DNA of 64,000 nucleotides from Chondrus crispus. Taxonomy: Eukaryota > Rhodophyta > Florideophyceae > Gigartinales > Gigartinaceae. Every line of letters starts with the position of its first letter. Position 1 is the first letter of the stretch. Both the position numbers and the translations under genes were made by a program. Positions 30,001 to 43,233 of this stretch are shown here, piece after piece. Where the stretch lies: positions 78,175 through 142,174 of the forward strand of contig NW_005178719.1 of assembly GCF_000350225.1 (NCBI RefSeq), in the 5' to 3' direction. Below the pieces are notes generated by a model, which searched no databases, was not told the DNA's origin, and saw only the letters and a list, made by a program, of their open reading frames with translations.

Positions 30001-33000
30001 TGGGGCCGAGTCGCCAAGGGTCAGGATGTGAGTGGGCGACGGAAGAGCCAGTCCGACTAGGGTATGCTTCGGGATGTGAACCGAGCGGGGCCCAAAATTA
30101 CTGAGCATTACCGAGAACGGTTTTTCGGGGACAACATCCATGACCACCTGTGCCATGAGGGTCAAATTCTTGTGCGCGGTTTTTGGGGAGTACTGTAAAA
30201 AACATAGCCCCTCCACCGGCGTGGCGACCCTCACCATGGCCTGCGTCATCGGGGGGAATGTCACCCCTCGGACGAGACGGATCTTCCGTGACGGTGTGTT
30301 GGCGGGGAACGCCACCTGCTTCCGTTCGGGTTTATCCGACGGCGGTAGTTGTTGCGCGGTGCTCCTCGAGGCCATCTTGCTGTCGTGCCTCGAGGGGGTT
30401 GTCCCGACCAACGCCACGGGTGGCGCGTCGTGGAACACGACCTTCCGTTGCGGTGGGAGGATCGCCTTGACGTGGCGATCCAGGAAGGTCGTACCGAGGA
30501 TACAGTCCACGGCGAGGCTCGTGACTACCAGGAACGGGACGCGCGCCACAAACTCACCGATTCGGACGAGCAGGTGTATTTCCCCTAGTGCCTTCATCGC
30601 GCGGTTTGACGCGTCGATGAGCGCTGGGCTCCGAACCGGTCTTATCGATGGTTGCCGCGACTCGGCGACACGCCGTAAATGGATGAGGTTCGGGCCGGCT
30701 CCTGAGTCAAGCACTGGCGTGATGGCGACCATCAACGCCTGCTTCTGACCAACCGTCGCGGAGATCTTGTAATTCTGCTTCTTGAAGAATCAGATGGCCT
30801 GGACTTCCGTTCGGTTACCCGGCTGCGCTTCCACTGGCGCAGCCGGATCGGGGGTGCCTGAGCTTTCGAGGCTGGGCACGGGGAGAGACGTCGTCGCCTC
30901 TACGTGTTGTCCCCGGCGGGTTTCATCGGCGGCTTGCGTCACGTAGTCTTCTGCATGGTCGGGGTGCGGTTCCTCGACCACGTTGACGCCCGCGGGGGCC
31001 GTTTGGCGCCAGTTTCGCCAAGCGGACGGCCCCTGGCGGTTGAACGGGGATCCCGGGCGGAGGCCTTGCCAGATTCGTAGCTTCTGGTAGTTGGCCTCTC
31101 GTGCCTCCAGAAGCTTGGCCCGCAGGCTCACATCGGCAACGACGGGGCACTCTTCTTGTCGGTGCATGGTGTCAAGGCAGAACCGGCAAGGTGGCGGTCC
31201 GGGAAATCTCCCGCCGGAGAACCGGACGCGTGGATCCTGCCCTTGCCTCCCGTACGGTCCTGTGCGCACGTCGCCAGAGTTGGCGGGCGGAACTGGGGCG
31301 CTCGCCGTCGAGGCTGCCGGCGACGGATAATAACTCGTCGGTGGCGAGCTCATCGAGGTCGGCGTGGCCGTTTGGTCCGTCACGGCCAGGATTGCTTCTT
31401 CAGAAAATTCCCCGGCCGTCGGGATGTCGGATGCCGACTCAACCGACAGCACGGGCCTCGTCCTTGCGGTGCGGTCGGATCTTCTAGCCACCCAGGATGG
31501 CTCTCGGTGAGCCATGGCTGACATTCCTTATCGACGGGAAGCTCGATTGGTTTCCCCGCTCGCTTGCGCATAGCGAGCGACGGATTGGTAGTCCACATCC
31601 GGGTGCGTGGCGAGGTAATTACGAACCTGCGCGCACGTGGCGGGCAGTAACCCTTCAACGAACAGGGACTTCAACCGCCTGTCGGAGAATACCGTACAGC
31701 AGCGGAGTGCCCTGTCCCAGAGGTGGTTACTGTAGTCCTTCTCCGTCATGTTTGAACTCTGAAGGAAGGAGGTAACATCCCCAACCGCTTCGGAAATTAC
31801 CTCGTCGGTAGCATAGGTGCGCAACAGAAAGTTCACCACCTGCGGGTATGTCCGGAGCAGCTCGCGCCGCTCCACGTCAACCGCCATGGTATTTACATTG
31901 AGACGGGACTGGAGTAAGGCGTGAGCCTGCCCGGTCAGGTAGAATTGGAAGCACCACACGTCGGCTCCTTCGGTATTCCCGTTGTGGTCGCACGCCATCT
32001 TGAGGCGTGCGAGGAATCCCAATACCGCAAACGGATCTTGACCGCTGAACGTGTGGGACCTCATCTGCACGTCCAGTTTTTCCGGTAACGGTTAATGTGC
32101 CGCGCTACTGTGGAGTCGTAGCGCGAGCTACGCCGTTCCAGGCGGTAGGTCTTACAGTTGACGGCCTTGCTCAACAGGTCATTGAGGGGCCTGATTACCG
32201 TGGGCCTTCTCTCGTCGCTCTTCGGGGCAGCCCGGCGGTGTCTGCTCGAGCGACGGCGCACCTCATCCGACTCGGTGTGGTAGTCTTCCGAGTCGGACAG
32301 GTCGTGCCGGTGCTGGTCTCGGCTTCTATCGCGGCGTGCCCTGTGGCCCCGCCTGCGAGAGTCTTCCGAACCGGATGGGTCATCATCGGAGGGGTATCCT
32401 CCTCCTCCGGCATCGCGGTATCGCCCGTGGCGTGCCTCGCGGTTATCGCGGTATCGCCAGCGGCGTGCCTCGCGGTCTTCATCCGTCCTGTGACGGGGGT
32501 CTTCTGCGTCGGAATAACGGGTGTATTCCGCTTCGGTCCTGTGCGTGCCGGGTGCACGTCTTCTGCTCAACCGGTACAGGTCCCGATTCTCTGTCTCGTG
32601 GAGCCCCAGGCAGTTGTCTGTCACGCGGGGGTCGCAGGTACCGGCGAGTATGGGGAAGACATTTTCTGTGGCCCTCCCTGTAGCACCGTGAACAGTTGGG
32701 AGATAGATGGCTCTGCCCTCCGGGTGAGGGTCCATTCTATCAATCGCGGGTACGGCGCCGATCGGATCAGCGATATTAAAGCTTGAGTCAGGAACGGTTT
32801 CACGGCGCGGCGCCCGCGGGGGTACCGCGCCTCCTGTTTCGGTAAATGTCGTGGCCAGACGGATGGCCACGGCGGAGCTAATAGCTCCCTTTAGAGCCAA
32901 TGCGGTCGGAGATTCGTCCTCCTTCGCGGCGAGCGCTGCCACCACCTCGTCGCGTACGAGGGGGGCGATCATCTCGTCCAGCAGGGCGCGGAGGGTGGTG

Positions 33001-33450
33001 TCCGCATGCTCCGCCACCAGTTTTGGTGCCGTTCGGTCGAGGCAAACCTGGACGACCTGAGGTAATTCCTCAGCGAGGAAATCCTCCATCCAGGTTTGTA
33101 GTCGCGGGAGTAACGCGTCGTACAGTACTTTTACGCGGTTTCACCCACCAGCCGGTAGCCCGGCGGTGGTGTCCGAAACGGAAGGGGTCTTCTGGCCCCT
33201 GGTAGACGGCGGGCGTAGCAGGGCTTCCGGATTGTCGATCCGGGGGCGCTGTGCGCCTCTGCCACTGCGGGTACTTGCTCGCCCGGTGGCGGTATCTTCT
33301 CCGGCGGAATCCGCACCGTTCATCGTCGATGATCACTGGCGATCGACGCGGTGATTTTCGACCTCTTCCAATCCGATCGGTAGTTGCTCGCGCTGGCGAT
33401 CCAGTGCAGGCTCAACCTCTGTAGTTATACCCTCCAGAAGAGTACCAAAA

Positions 33451-34024
33451 TGTGGCATAACTACCTTCGTCCCGACCACTCGGAAACGAAGGGGGTTAGA
33501 GGTAAGGGAGCGCGCGCCGCTGGGTTACCCACGCGCGAACGCAAACCGTACGGAAGGACTCGAAAAGAGGGATAGCTCACGTGGCCGGTGACTCGCAGCC
33601 GGTCGGTCGTGTTAGATCCGGACGGCCGGTCACGGGTTAGAAGCCTGAGACTAAAAGGGAAACCGGAACGGGATAGCAATTAGCCGTGAAGGAGAGGGAG
33701 GCGAGTCTGCCTTTCGTTTACTGGAAAGGGGGCAGGTGCCCCCGGTCTTAACCCCTAAGTGGGACGCCAGGACACTTGTCCCGCTACAGTAGCTGTTACT
33801 TACTGTATACCAGCTACTGTGCTAAATTGGCTAATTTGTGCCATTAATTACCAATTACTTACCGTTCGGATCCTACATGTGTAACCAGCGGGGTACTACT
33901 GTACTCGGCACCGGCCGTGTGCTGTAAATATAACTCCTTACAGTTCTTCTCGCGCTTACAGCCCATCGTACTGTACCCCGGGGCGGCGGCGGTGGTGCCA
34001 TGGCCTTCGCGCCGTTGTACTACA
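33451..34024 (-). repeat. 5' LTR of the inner Ty3 element
   Basis: 574 bp, ending GTTATGCCACA on the minus strand and starting TGTAGTACAACGG. The right flank is AAGCT (34025-34029). Confidence 0.93.
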
Positions 34025-34369
34025 AAGCTCTTCAACGCTGTCGCGCTGAAACATGTTGCGTTATCTGAGACTATAGTCCGAGGGGGACCAAACGAATGGA
34101 TGATCCCCTCCTTCACGAACTTGACAACTTCCGCAGACGTAGCGGTCTCGGTTGCCCAAGCCAGGGACCAACCAGTCAGATGTTCGACCGCTACCAGGAT
34201 GTAACGTTTTCCGTTCTTCGTCTTGGGAAGGGGTCCCGCAAAGTCTATCCAGAATGTCTCAAAGAGCTGAGAGATATCACCATGAACTCCCGGCCACCAG
34301 TACCTGTCAAGGACGAACAGCTTCGTAGCTGTACTACAGCGATGACGACATTGGCCACTGGGACGCTAG

Positions 34370-34469
34370 NNNNNNNNNNNNNNNNNNNNNNNNNNNNNNN
34401 NNNNNNNNNNNNNNNNNNNNNNNNNNNNNNNNNNNNNNNNNNNNNNNNNNNNNNNNNNNNNNNNNNNNN
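34370..34469. other. Assembly gap (100 N) with inverted flanks
   Basis: Exactly 100 N. The 20 bases on the left (about 34342-34361, ATGACGACATTGGCCACTG) reappear as reverse complement just right of the gap (34470-34489), while the related copy at 56845-56865 has this sequence once. So the left edge probably contains an inverted assembly artefact. The gap falls in the outer Ty3 element. Confidence 0.85.
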
Positions 34470-37400
34470 CAGTGGCCAATGTCGTCATGCAACGACCGCA
34501 ATATCTGCAGTCGAGTCCAGCGAGAAGGGATTGTTCTGATCCCATTCTTCTTCCTGCAAAACAGCCTTCCGTTCCAGGCAAGGAACCGCCTGGAGTTCTT
34601 CTTGATTCTACGCCTCTGCGCAGCATCTTGCTCGACCATCTCTTCGCCTTCGAGATAACGGTACATGTCCTGCACATCAGGTTCCATGTCTTCCAGTATA
34701 TCTCCTTTCGCAAAAGCGGCAGCCCATACCAGGTCCCCCTCATCCTCGTGGCGCCTGCCATCTTCTTCTCGTAGGCGCGAGAGAAAGTCAGCCCCACAAT
34801 TCTTTGAGCCGGGGCGGTACAATATCTTGAATTCGTACTCCGCCAGAAAATCCCACCAACGGGCAAGTCTACCATGGATGTCCTTCTTTTTGAACGCATA
34901 CTGGAGCGCTTGGTGATCCGTAATCAACTTGAACTTTTGCGTTGAGAGCAATTACACCCGAAATTTCTTTAGCGCGAAGATCGTCCCTAACGCTTCTTTC
35001 TCACAGGTGGAGTACTTCTTTTCAGTCTCCGTCATCGTCCTGCTGGCGTATTGTATCGAGTGAACCTTCTTTTCTTCCTTCTTCTGAGCCAGAACTGCTC
35101 CCACTGCCCCCTTGGATGCGTCTATCTCGACCACGAAGGGTTCGTCAAACTTCGGGAGCGCCAACAGCGGAGGAGACGTCACACTCTTCTTCAACTCCTG
35201 GAAGGCGGTCCACATCTCTTCCGTAAATTCAAATTTGACTTTCCTAGAAGTAGCAGCATGCAACGATGCAGAGACTTCTGCGAACTTAGGGATAAATCGG
35301 CGGTAATACCCCGCTAGCCCAAGGAAGCTTCGTAACTCCGTCTTGGTGCGCGGCTCGGGGGTGTCCCAAATGATCGATGTCTTCTCTGGATTCGCCTCAA
35401 TCCCTTTCTTTCGATGACGTGCCCCAATAGCCTGGTCTGCGATTGCGCGAAGGAACACTTCGCAAGCTTCAACTTCAATCCACTGCGAGCAATCAGCTCG
35501 AAAACTTCAATTAAGTGGTCAACATGGACGTCCAAGGACTTCGGAAAGATGACTACGTCATCAGGGTATGATCGGACGAATGGCAGGTCTCGAAATACGC
35601 CAGCCATCATCCTTTGAAATGTTGAAGGAGCGTGCATGAGCCCGAACGGCATCACTTCAAATTGAAAAGTCCCGTACCGACAGACAAACGTCGTCTGTTC
35701 TTTGCACCATGAGGGCATCCGCACTTGCCAATAACCCGAGAACATGTCCAGGGTAGTGAATACTTTGCTTCCCTCAAGGTCGAATATCTCTTCCATTTTA
35801 GGCAACGGCCACTTGTCGGCCTTCATCAACCGGTTAAGCACGCGGTAGTCAACACAGAAGCGAGGTTTCCCGTCCTTCTTCGTTGCGATGACGACCGGAA
35901 ACGACCAAGGAGCTACAGAGGGGGTAATGATACCTGCCTTCTGCATCTTCCCGATCTCCTCACGCACTACCGTGTTGTGTCTCGGAGGGAGCCTTCGAGC
36001 GGCGTGCCAAATGGATGTGGCGTCAGTTAACTCAAACGAATGTGACACAGGGACATCTGCCGGCCTGAGGTCGTCCAAAGACCATGCAGCTATTCCCATA
36101 CTCTTGATAGAACACGTTATGCGGTCGGCGTTCTCTCTGCCGATATGGCTCAGCTTAGACATGAGAAGTCCCTCCTTCTCATCTCTTTTCTCTTTCTCAT
36201 CTGCCGGCTCGTACTCTGAGCCTTCCTCAGCTAGGTCCGGAAGTCCAGCATGAGGATATTCGTCCTCAGTGACTGCTCCGGCCCAGGCAAGGTCTGGTTC
36301 AAACGGCACCCTTTCACGCAGCGAAAGGACGAAGTCTTCATCCGTATCAGTCGAGTCAGCCGGCATGGCCCCCAAGTCTGACGTGAAGTCCTCACTGTCG
36401 GTAGCGGATCCCGGCTTCTTACGGTCTTCATCCATCTCAAGACTTAGTCGAATCGTCGCAGCACCCACAGTTACTTGGACATGCTGTTGCCCGAAATCAA
36501 TGCACGTTTGGAGCTCCTCTAACGACGGCATCCCCACGATGACGTCGTACGGTGTTCCCGTAACGACAAGGAAGTCCATCATGCTCACCAGTCCCCCAAA
36601 CGAGACGGGGACCTGGTGCAGTGATCCAACACAAGGGGAGCTCTTCCCATCTGCCACGGTGATGTGTTTCTTCGTACTCTCTGGCGTCAGAGACAGTCTC
36701 TACATGAGGTGCGACGACATGATGTTCGGCACCGCACCCGAATCCAGTAGTGATTGACCATCAGTTCCATAAAATTGAACAGCAACCACCCAAAGACGCC
36801 TCGGGAAGACATCCGTGTGGCCCGCAAACCCGCGAGAACGCCCCAATCTCCTGGATAGAAGGCGCTTCATCTCTTTCCTTGCTCCTTCAGCGTCTCCACG
36901 GACAAGTTGTCCAAATGTTAGACCAGACGGCGCATTCGCCAGCTCTGACACGACGTTGTACTCGCAGACGTGGTCCTTGAGTGCCGCCTTCTTTGAAACA
37001 TTCTTCTTCTTCTGGCGTGCAGGCTTCACTCTCGGCACTCTCAGCGGCTCGTTCCATGGGAGAGTTCCCCTAGGAGCTACTGGAGTGGGATTCAGCCGCC
37101 TCGGGATCGAAACTTCTTCACGGTTCTTCGACTGCTTCGGCAAGGCCTCTCCTTCGGCGTTGTGTTTCGTAGCTGCCACCAATTTTCCCTTGGTGGTCTC
37201 AGTTATGACCGTGACCTGCTTCGAATCTCTGGTGGCCTTGTCACCGGCGTCGTTGGCAGAACCGCCTGCTTTGGGGCCATAAGCGCTTCCTGCGCCAGCG
37301 TTACCTTGAGGACGTGCATGAGCCACATTCTTTCTTGCAAAGCGGGACCAGCAAGTCTCCGTCGTGTGTCCAATCTTCCCACATGTTGGGTAACGAGTAT

Positions 37401-38186
37401 CAAGGTGTGGTTTGGAACGACAACGAGTCGCTGAATGCCCTGTTTCCTTGCAATAGGAACATGTCCAACTCGTATCACTGTCCCCTGGCGTCTGTCGTTT
37501 CTTCATCATCAGTGACAGTTCCGCCAGCTGGGTGGTGATGGCGTCTACCTTGTTCTCCAGCTTGTCCTGTCGAGGATCTCCATCAGAACGCATCAATACA
37601 CGCTTGGGAGTCACAGGTTCAACGGACTGCGCAGCAGTTTTCGCTGCCTTGAAGGCGTCACGGCCTGCAGCAAAGTCGTTCACGGTCTTCATCAGTTCTT
37701 CGTACGTCGTCGGAGAACGATAGATCGCAAACTGAGCAACATTCAAATGTGCCATTACGGCATTGCGAAGCAAGCCGTACTTTGCCTCGTCGTTGAAACC
37801 AGCCCTCCTGTAGAGCTTGTCCATTTCATCCATCGAAGTAAGCAACTTCCCACCATCCCGTCGGCAACTCGTAGCCTTCTGGATGTTTTCTTCAGGCCTC
37901 GGTGTCTCCGTAAAACGATCAGACAGGGCGCTCTTCACACCGTCCCAGTTACTGGCGGCCTCGGTCAGACTCCCATTATGACTATACGTGTCATAGTAAC
38001 AGTCGAACGCGGCACCCTCGATATGGTATAGGATAGCTCCTGCCTTCTCCTCGTCAGGCTTGCCGCGCATAATGATGTTCTCGTATACGAACAGAAACTT
38101 GGAAACATCTGATCCGTTCGACCCATCGTAGGCAAAAGGGTTAGGGCCAGCACTTGTGTCTGCGTTGGCCCTCCACAAGAGTAACA

Positions 38187-38450
38187 TGTTGTTGGGTAAT
38201 GGGGGAGGTGGTTTGTTTTCGGTCGTGAGGGCAGGTCGAGGTGTCCCCCCTTTTTCCCCGCAGCGCCCGTCACCTCTTCTCTTTTATTTCTACGTAATTC
38301 CTTCCAGAAGCGTCCACGCGTCAGACCCGGATTCCGCCAGGCCGTTCGCGTGCGCTTCTCTAGAATTCAAATAAAATCTCGGACTACAGTATAAAATCTC
38401 CTTTACAGTAAAATGCAATTTTCCCTAAAAATATCTCACATCGCTATACC
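38187..38450 (-). repeat. 5' LTR of the outer Ty3 element
   Basis: 264 bp. On the minus strand it starts TGTGAGATA and ends CAACA. About 85% similar by eye to 53586-53852, with the same ends. Gag begins directly at its inner edge, so the primer-binding site is not obvious. Confidence 0.72.
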
Positions 38451-41400
38451 ACTGATGGCCTCTCTAGGCTTGTGGACTACATCGAAGAGCTTGTCCCGCA
38501 GTGCCATCCCGACTTTAGGAAGGCTACCCATAAGATCAACTATCTTCGTAAGGCAGTCGCAGAATACACTGACTGGTCCCAATCCTCGATCCAGCGAATT
38601 ACTTCTGATGGTTTATCCTTCAATAAGTTTGTGGCAGCGCTACACGAAAGCATTCAGAATCTCAAGGAAATTAACCAGATACGTAGGATGAATGAGAATG
38701 CCATCGGCACCCCTCATGCCAGTACGCAAGATACATTCGTCCAGCAGTATGATAGACGTCCCAAGTTCGTTAAGAAGGGTTCACCAAGGAAGTTCGATGT
38801 TCAGGAACGAAACAAGCATGGACGCACCTTCGAGAAGAGTAGACAAAGGAACGAATGCCACAAGTGCGCTGCACCTTGGAAGCCTGGTCACGGCTGTTGA
38901 AAGGGATCCATCCGTGACAATGTTCGTCACCGCCTTAAGAACGGCGAATCATCTGTTCATATCATGTCTGAACTTGTCGATGGTTTGGAGGAAGAGATTG
39001 AAGGGAATCGGAATTCTGACGCGGATGATGGACATGGAGCGGCCAGTGATGTAGAAGCCAACTTCAGAGAAGTCTCTGAACTGGACATTTTCGATTCGAT
39101 CGTTGGCAACGAGCATGACGCAATTAGGACTTTATTCATAGAGTCTTCCGACAAGGAGTACTTCACTAACCTCCTCTCAGCCGCCATGCAGGAGATGAAT
39201 GAAGGTAGCGAGTACGAGCGCCCCCTGGATTTTCAGGACGGCGACGAAGAGCAAAGCCCCAACTTCGTCGCCATGAAAAGATTCGATGGAATCCGAAGCA
39301 CCGACGGAGAAGGCTCAAAGATGATAAAAGATGGGATAACGTATTTCTCACGAACTTGAAATGTTCCAAGGTATCAGCCGAACTCTAAAACTCAAGGCCC
39401 GTTGGATTTTGTTGCGACATAGGAGCACCGAAATCTGTTGTAGGTCGCAAGGAGTTGCACCAAATATTCACTGCTTTGGGACTTCGCGTTAGGGATGTGC
39501 AGCCATCTACCAACCGTTTCCGATTTGCAAATGCTGTGTATGAGTCGCTCGGGAAGGTCTCTATTCCGTTATTCACCCCAACAGGTACTCCGACAATTAT
39601 GATAGAGATGGATGTCGTAAACGCCGACATCCCCGCACTTCTTAGAATGGACGTCCCCGACAAAGAATCACTTACACCGTGTACTATTTCAAACCGTCTC
39701 ATAAAACGTGTTTTTAGGAAGACGCAGGACGGGAAGCCTTTGTACATCGACGAGTGGACTGTCACACTTCTAAGGTCCAAGAGCGGACATCTCTACGCTG
39801 AAAGGATCTCCCCCCCAAAGCATTTTCTACACTCGGACCCAGTTGTCTAAGCTCCATAGGCAATTCTTCCTCCCTTCCTCTCCTAAGCTTTTCAACCTCC
39901 TTCGTAGAGCAAGACCCGAGGAAGCCACACCAGAGACGCTTAAGGTACTCGAAGACATAAGAAAAAGGTGTGACCCATGCCAGAGAATCCAAAACGCGCC
40001 AACTCGCTTTAGGGTTTCATTTGGCGCTGAGAACGTTCGCTTCAATGAACGGATATTTCTCGACATAGTCTATATCGAGGGGTGTCCAACTCTTCACATT
40101 GTCGATGAGGGAACCAAATTTAGCGCGGCGCGATTCCTCAAAAATGTGTCAACAAAGACAGTATGGAAGACTATACTCGAGTGCTGGGCTGCAATATACA
40201 CCGGCCTCCCGAATCGTATATTTACTGACCAAGGAAGTCAATTCGGTGATGTATTCATCAATATCGCAGCAGCCTCCGATGTCAAGGTTGACCGCACTGG
40301 AGTTGAAGCCCATTCGAGCCTAGGCCTGGGGGAGAGATTCCATCAACCCCTCCGGAACACATATCGAAAGATAATGGTAGAGCACCCCAACAGCGACAAG
40401 ACTCTAGCTTTGTTACTAGCGGTTAAATCGATGAACGAAACCCTCGGTCCGGAAGGTCTCGTTCCATCGGCTCTAGTGTTCGGTGAATACCCTCAGGCAT
40501 ACGCAAAATCGGAGATCAAGGGTGAGAGATCCACTCTTTCGGGTCGTGCAGAATTGGCTACCACAGCCAGGAAAGAAATGGAACTTCAAATGGCCAAACT
40601 CCGCGTAAAGCGTGCCCTTACTTATGCTGTCCCTCCCGCTGCTGATCGCTCATATCAACCTGGTGATCGAGTACTGGTTTGGAGGGAGAATGTAGTTAAC
40701 AACAGAATTGGAGAATGGATGGGACCATTTAGAGCATCTCCACCGCATGGGCAAATTGTTTCTATATTTGGACACTTGTCAGGCTCCCACATGGGCATTC
40801 GTTTTGCGTATTCCGTTTGCGAAAGTACCACAAATCGCCGTTGCGCAAATCGCGTCGCGGTCTCCACCGCGCACTGCGTCGCACCCGCCCCCGATCCGCG
40901 CCCAGACTTCCCGCGCCCCGACTTCTGGGCCGCCCCCCACCCCGACCAGCAGGACACAAAGCCGAGGTCCAATTCGTCGACGCTGACCTCTTCCACCCAG
41001 ACTTGTCCTCGCCGCCCGAAGCGTACCCGGGCGCGTCGCCACCCACGCCTTTGCCAGATGGTTGAGTTCAGTTAGCCCCCATCCACGCCCGCGGAATCCT
41101 ATAATAAAGGAGTGTTAACGCGTGCACAATGTCTGCGTGCGGGTGGATGCGGGCATGTGCATTGCGAGCATAGACCGTCCACTGCGCATTTGGCATGCTC
41201 AGACGTTTTGGGCGGGTCAGGTGTACCCGTGGCTTCCCGCGTTCTTGCTGTTTCGGTGTCTAAAAGTAACAACAAATCAGCCCGTTCAAGCAGAAGAGTG
41301 TTGCCAAAAAATGGGATTTGTGACGTGACGCGCCACAAAATCAAAAAATATGTGTGCCGTCAAGACACAAATCCTATTTATCATACGATTTGTGAAACAG

Positions 41401-43190
41401 ATTTGTGTGCAGATTTGCGCGGTGGAGACCAAACTCAAGCCTGAGTCGCCATATTTTAGAAATGGCCACAATTTGCCTGCGCGGTGGAGATGCTCTTACT
41501 GCCATGGCTAGACGAACAGAAGAAGCTTGTGTACGTGCAAGACGTAAAGATTGGCGCAGCGCGACCATTCAACGTCGTCCAAGTGAAGCCGTACTATGCA
41601 GCAGATACTTTGGCACACTCATTCATGCTCGATCTAGGGCAAAGTCTTCGCCAGTTCGGGAATCCGAAGGAACAAGAGTTCTTCTTGACCGAAATAATCG
41701 ACAATAGTGACCCCCGTGCAAACAGCAAGGAAATGGAAAATGCCAAAACCAAGGAGATTGGGAATCTTCTCCGCAGGGGAACATTCAAGGTAATTCTCAA
41801 AGAGGACATACCTCCGGATGGAAATGTACTGCCAGGACGTTTCGTGTTATCAATCAAGTCCACAGAAGACAAAAAGGTCAAGTATAAGGCTAGGTACGTC
41901 GTTGGAGGACACCGTGACAAGTTAAAGGACATGATGGTGCACACATCGACGACACTCCAGCCACAGTCTATAAGGCTTTTGCTAGCGATGGCATCAATGT
42001 TTGGCTTCGATGTATGGACTGCGGACGTAAGGCAAGCCTATCTCCAAGCTGCAGAACCGCTTTCCCGGGAAATATTCCTGAGGAGGCCTGCCCCAGAATT
42101 CGAACTGAACCCTGAACAGTGCTTTCAGCTACTAAAGCCCTTGTATGGACTCTGCTAATCTGGTGATTTATGGCATGAGACGCTGGACAAGCATCACCGC
42201 GCTGGCCTCGGAATGAAACCCTTTAGTGTTGACCCTGCCTTGTATTATCTCACTAGTAACGGGATTCTTCGAGGACTCAGTGGCAGCTATGTAGATGACA
42301 TCATCCGCACAGGTGATGATAAATTCCGCAAGATATCGAGGAAGACAGGCGAGAAGTTCGAGATGGCAGAAGAGGAACAGATACCGTGCAATTTTACTGG
42401 ATTTTCACTCAGCCGTGACAGCGAAGGAAACATTATGTTGGATCAACATGCGTACTTTCGCAAACTCGACATCCTCCATTCAGACGCATCGTTCGGGATG
42501 CTTCGCTCAATGAGAATGCGGTTAGCGTGGTTGTCTAACTCCAGACCAGATTGCGTATTCGAGGTATCACAGCTTGCCCAAGTTACCGAAAGCATGTTTG
42601 AAAGCTCTAAGAAGCAAGTCATCAAGCGCCTGAACAAGGCTGTCAAGTACGCTATCAAAAATCAGCTCTCGCTTAATGTCCGTCGGCTCGAAACCAAAAG
42701 CATCCGCATTATTGGATTCTCGGACGCATCTTTTGCGAACAATGCAGAACTCTCATCTCAGCTCGGGTACATAATATTTCTTGGTGACAGACACGAAAAC
42801 GTCGTGCCCATTTGCTTCAAGTCCTACAAAGCGCGTCGAATGACGCGGTCTGTCATGGCAGGTGAAGTTATTTCTTTCAGTGATCTCTTCGATGCCGCCG
42901 CCGCACTATCGCAAGACCTTGCAATTGTACTGGGAAAACGGGTACCTGTCCAGTTGTTTTCTGATAGCAAGTCACTTTTCGATGTCATATTTAAGGGTTT
43001 TCGCACCTCTGAGAAGAGAACAATGCTTGACATTACCGCGGCGCGAGAGGGATTCAAAGAAAACATCATTTTGGATATCGGGTTTGTTAGGAGTTCGGAC
43101 AATTTGGCTGATGGACTTACAAAGTACATGTCCCAAGCTCAGCTGCATAGGGTAATCGCTGAAGGGACGCTTCAGGTAACACCAGAGTAG
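38451..43190 (+). mobile_element. Ty1/copia LTR retrotransposon (broken, interrupted)
   Basis: Plus-strand element, starting where the outer Ty3 LTR ends, so the Ty3 element appears to have landed in its Gag region. Parts: Gag end with a zinc-knuckle-like C-H-K-C...H-G-C (38472-38900); retropepsin region (about 39405-39850); integrase 39843 to about 40730 with D, D and E motifs (F-T-D-Q-G-S-Q-F; G-E-R-F-H-Q-P); RT 41499-42158; RT (YVDD) and RNase H 42213-43190. Order protease-integrase-RT-RNase H is copia-type. A 764-bp MITE interrupts it between integrase and RT. It is broken in several places. No LTRs were identified. Confidence 0.85.
40732..41495. mobile_element. PIF/Harbinger-type MITE with GC-rich filler
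   Basis: Terminal inverted repeats GAGCATCTCCACCGC (40732-40746) and its reverse complement (41481-41495), extending imperfectly to about 40 bp (both with GGCAAATTGT). It is flanked by TTA on both sides (40729-40731 and 41496-41498), the 3-bp target duplication of PIF/Harbinger elements. No transposase. The interior at about 40840-41095 is much more GC-rich than the ends and contains an open frame ending P-P-T-P-L-P-D-G, so it may be captured host sequence (Pack-MITE). The target is the copia element. Confidence 0.85.
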
Positions 43191-43233
43191 TGGATTGTAA
43201 GAGCCTGAGAAATATTGTGAACGAACTGTTTGG

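Larger units (their letters stand above)
24148..34024 (-). mobile_element. Inner Ty3/gypsy LTR retrotransposon (young, nested)
   Basis: Element of 9877 bp with two 574-bp LTRs and a 5-bp target duplication (AAGTT/AAGCT) inside the outer Ty3 integrase region. Parts on the minus strand: N-terminal structural ORF 32061-33089 with a charged Arg/Asp-rich half; Gag-like ORF 31528-32070; ORF with CCHC zinc knuckle 30790-31524; retropepsin and start of RT 29521-30735; RT 28657-29430; RT-RNase H-integrase 27041-28948 with an HHCC zinc domain. About 2.3 kb of non-coding sequence (24722-27040) separates pol from the 3' LTR. The LTRs differ at about 14 of 574 positions (about 2.4%), so insertion is fairly recent. 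Coding is split into several frames; it looks broken in a few places, though some shifts may be the family's normal frameshifting. Confidence 0.92.
23530..38450 (-). mobile_element. Outer Ty3/gypsy LTR retrotransposon (older, broken, interrupted)
   Basis: Minus-strand element. Parts: 5' LTR 38187-38450; Gag 36700-38187 with one clear C-x2-C-x4-H-x4-C zinc knuckle and a second knuckle-like block; protease-RT region 35314-36657; RNase H around 34952-35458; RNase H-integrase start 34334-34951 (with the assembly gap); and integrase end about 23530-24147 on the far side of a nested element (24148-34024). The 3' end near 23530 is set by similarity to the copy at 55842. No 3' LTR is seen. The integrase has a GPY/F-like end and no chromodomain. 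It is broken: several disruptions besides the nested insertion and the gap. It is older than the nested element. Confidence 0.85.
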
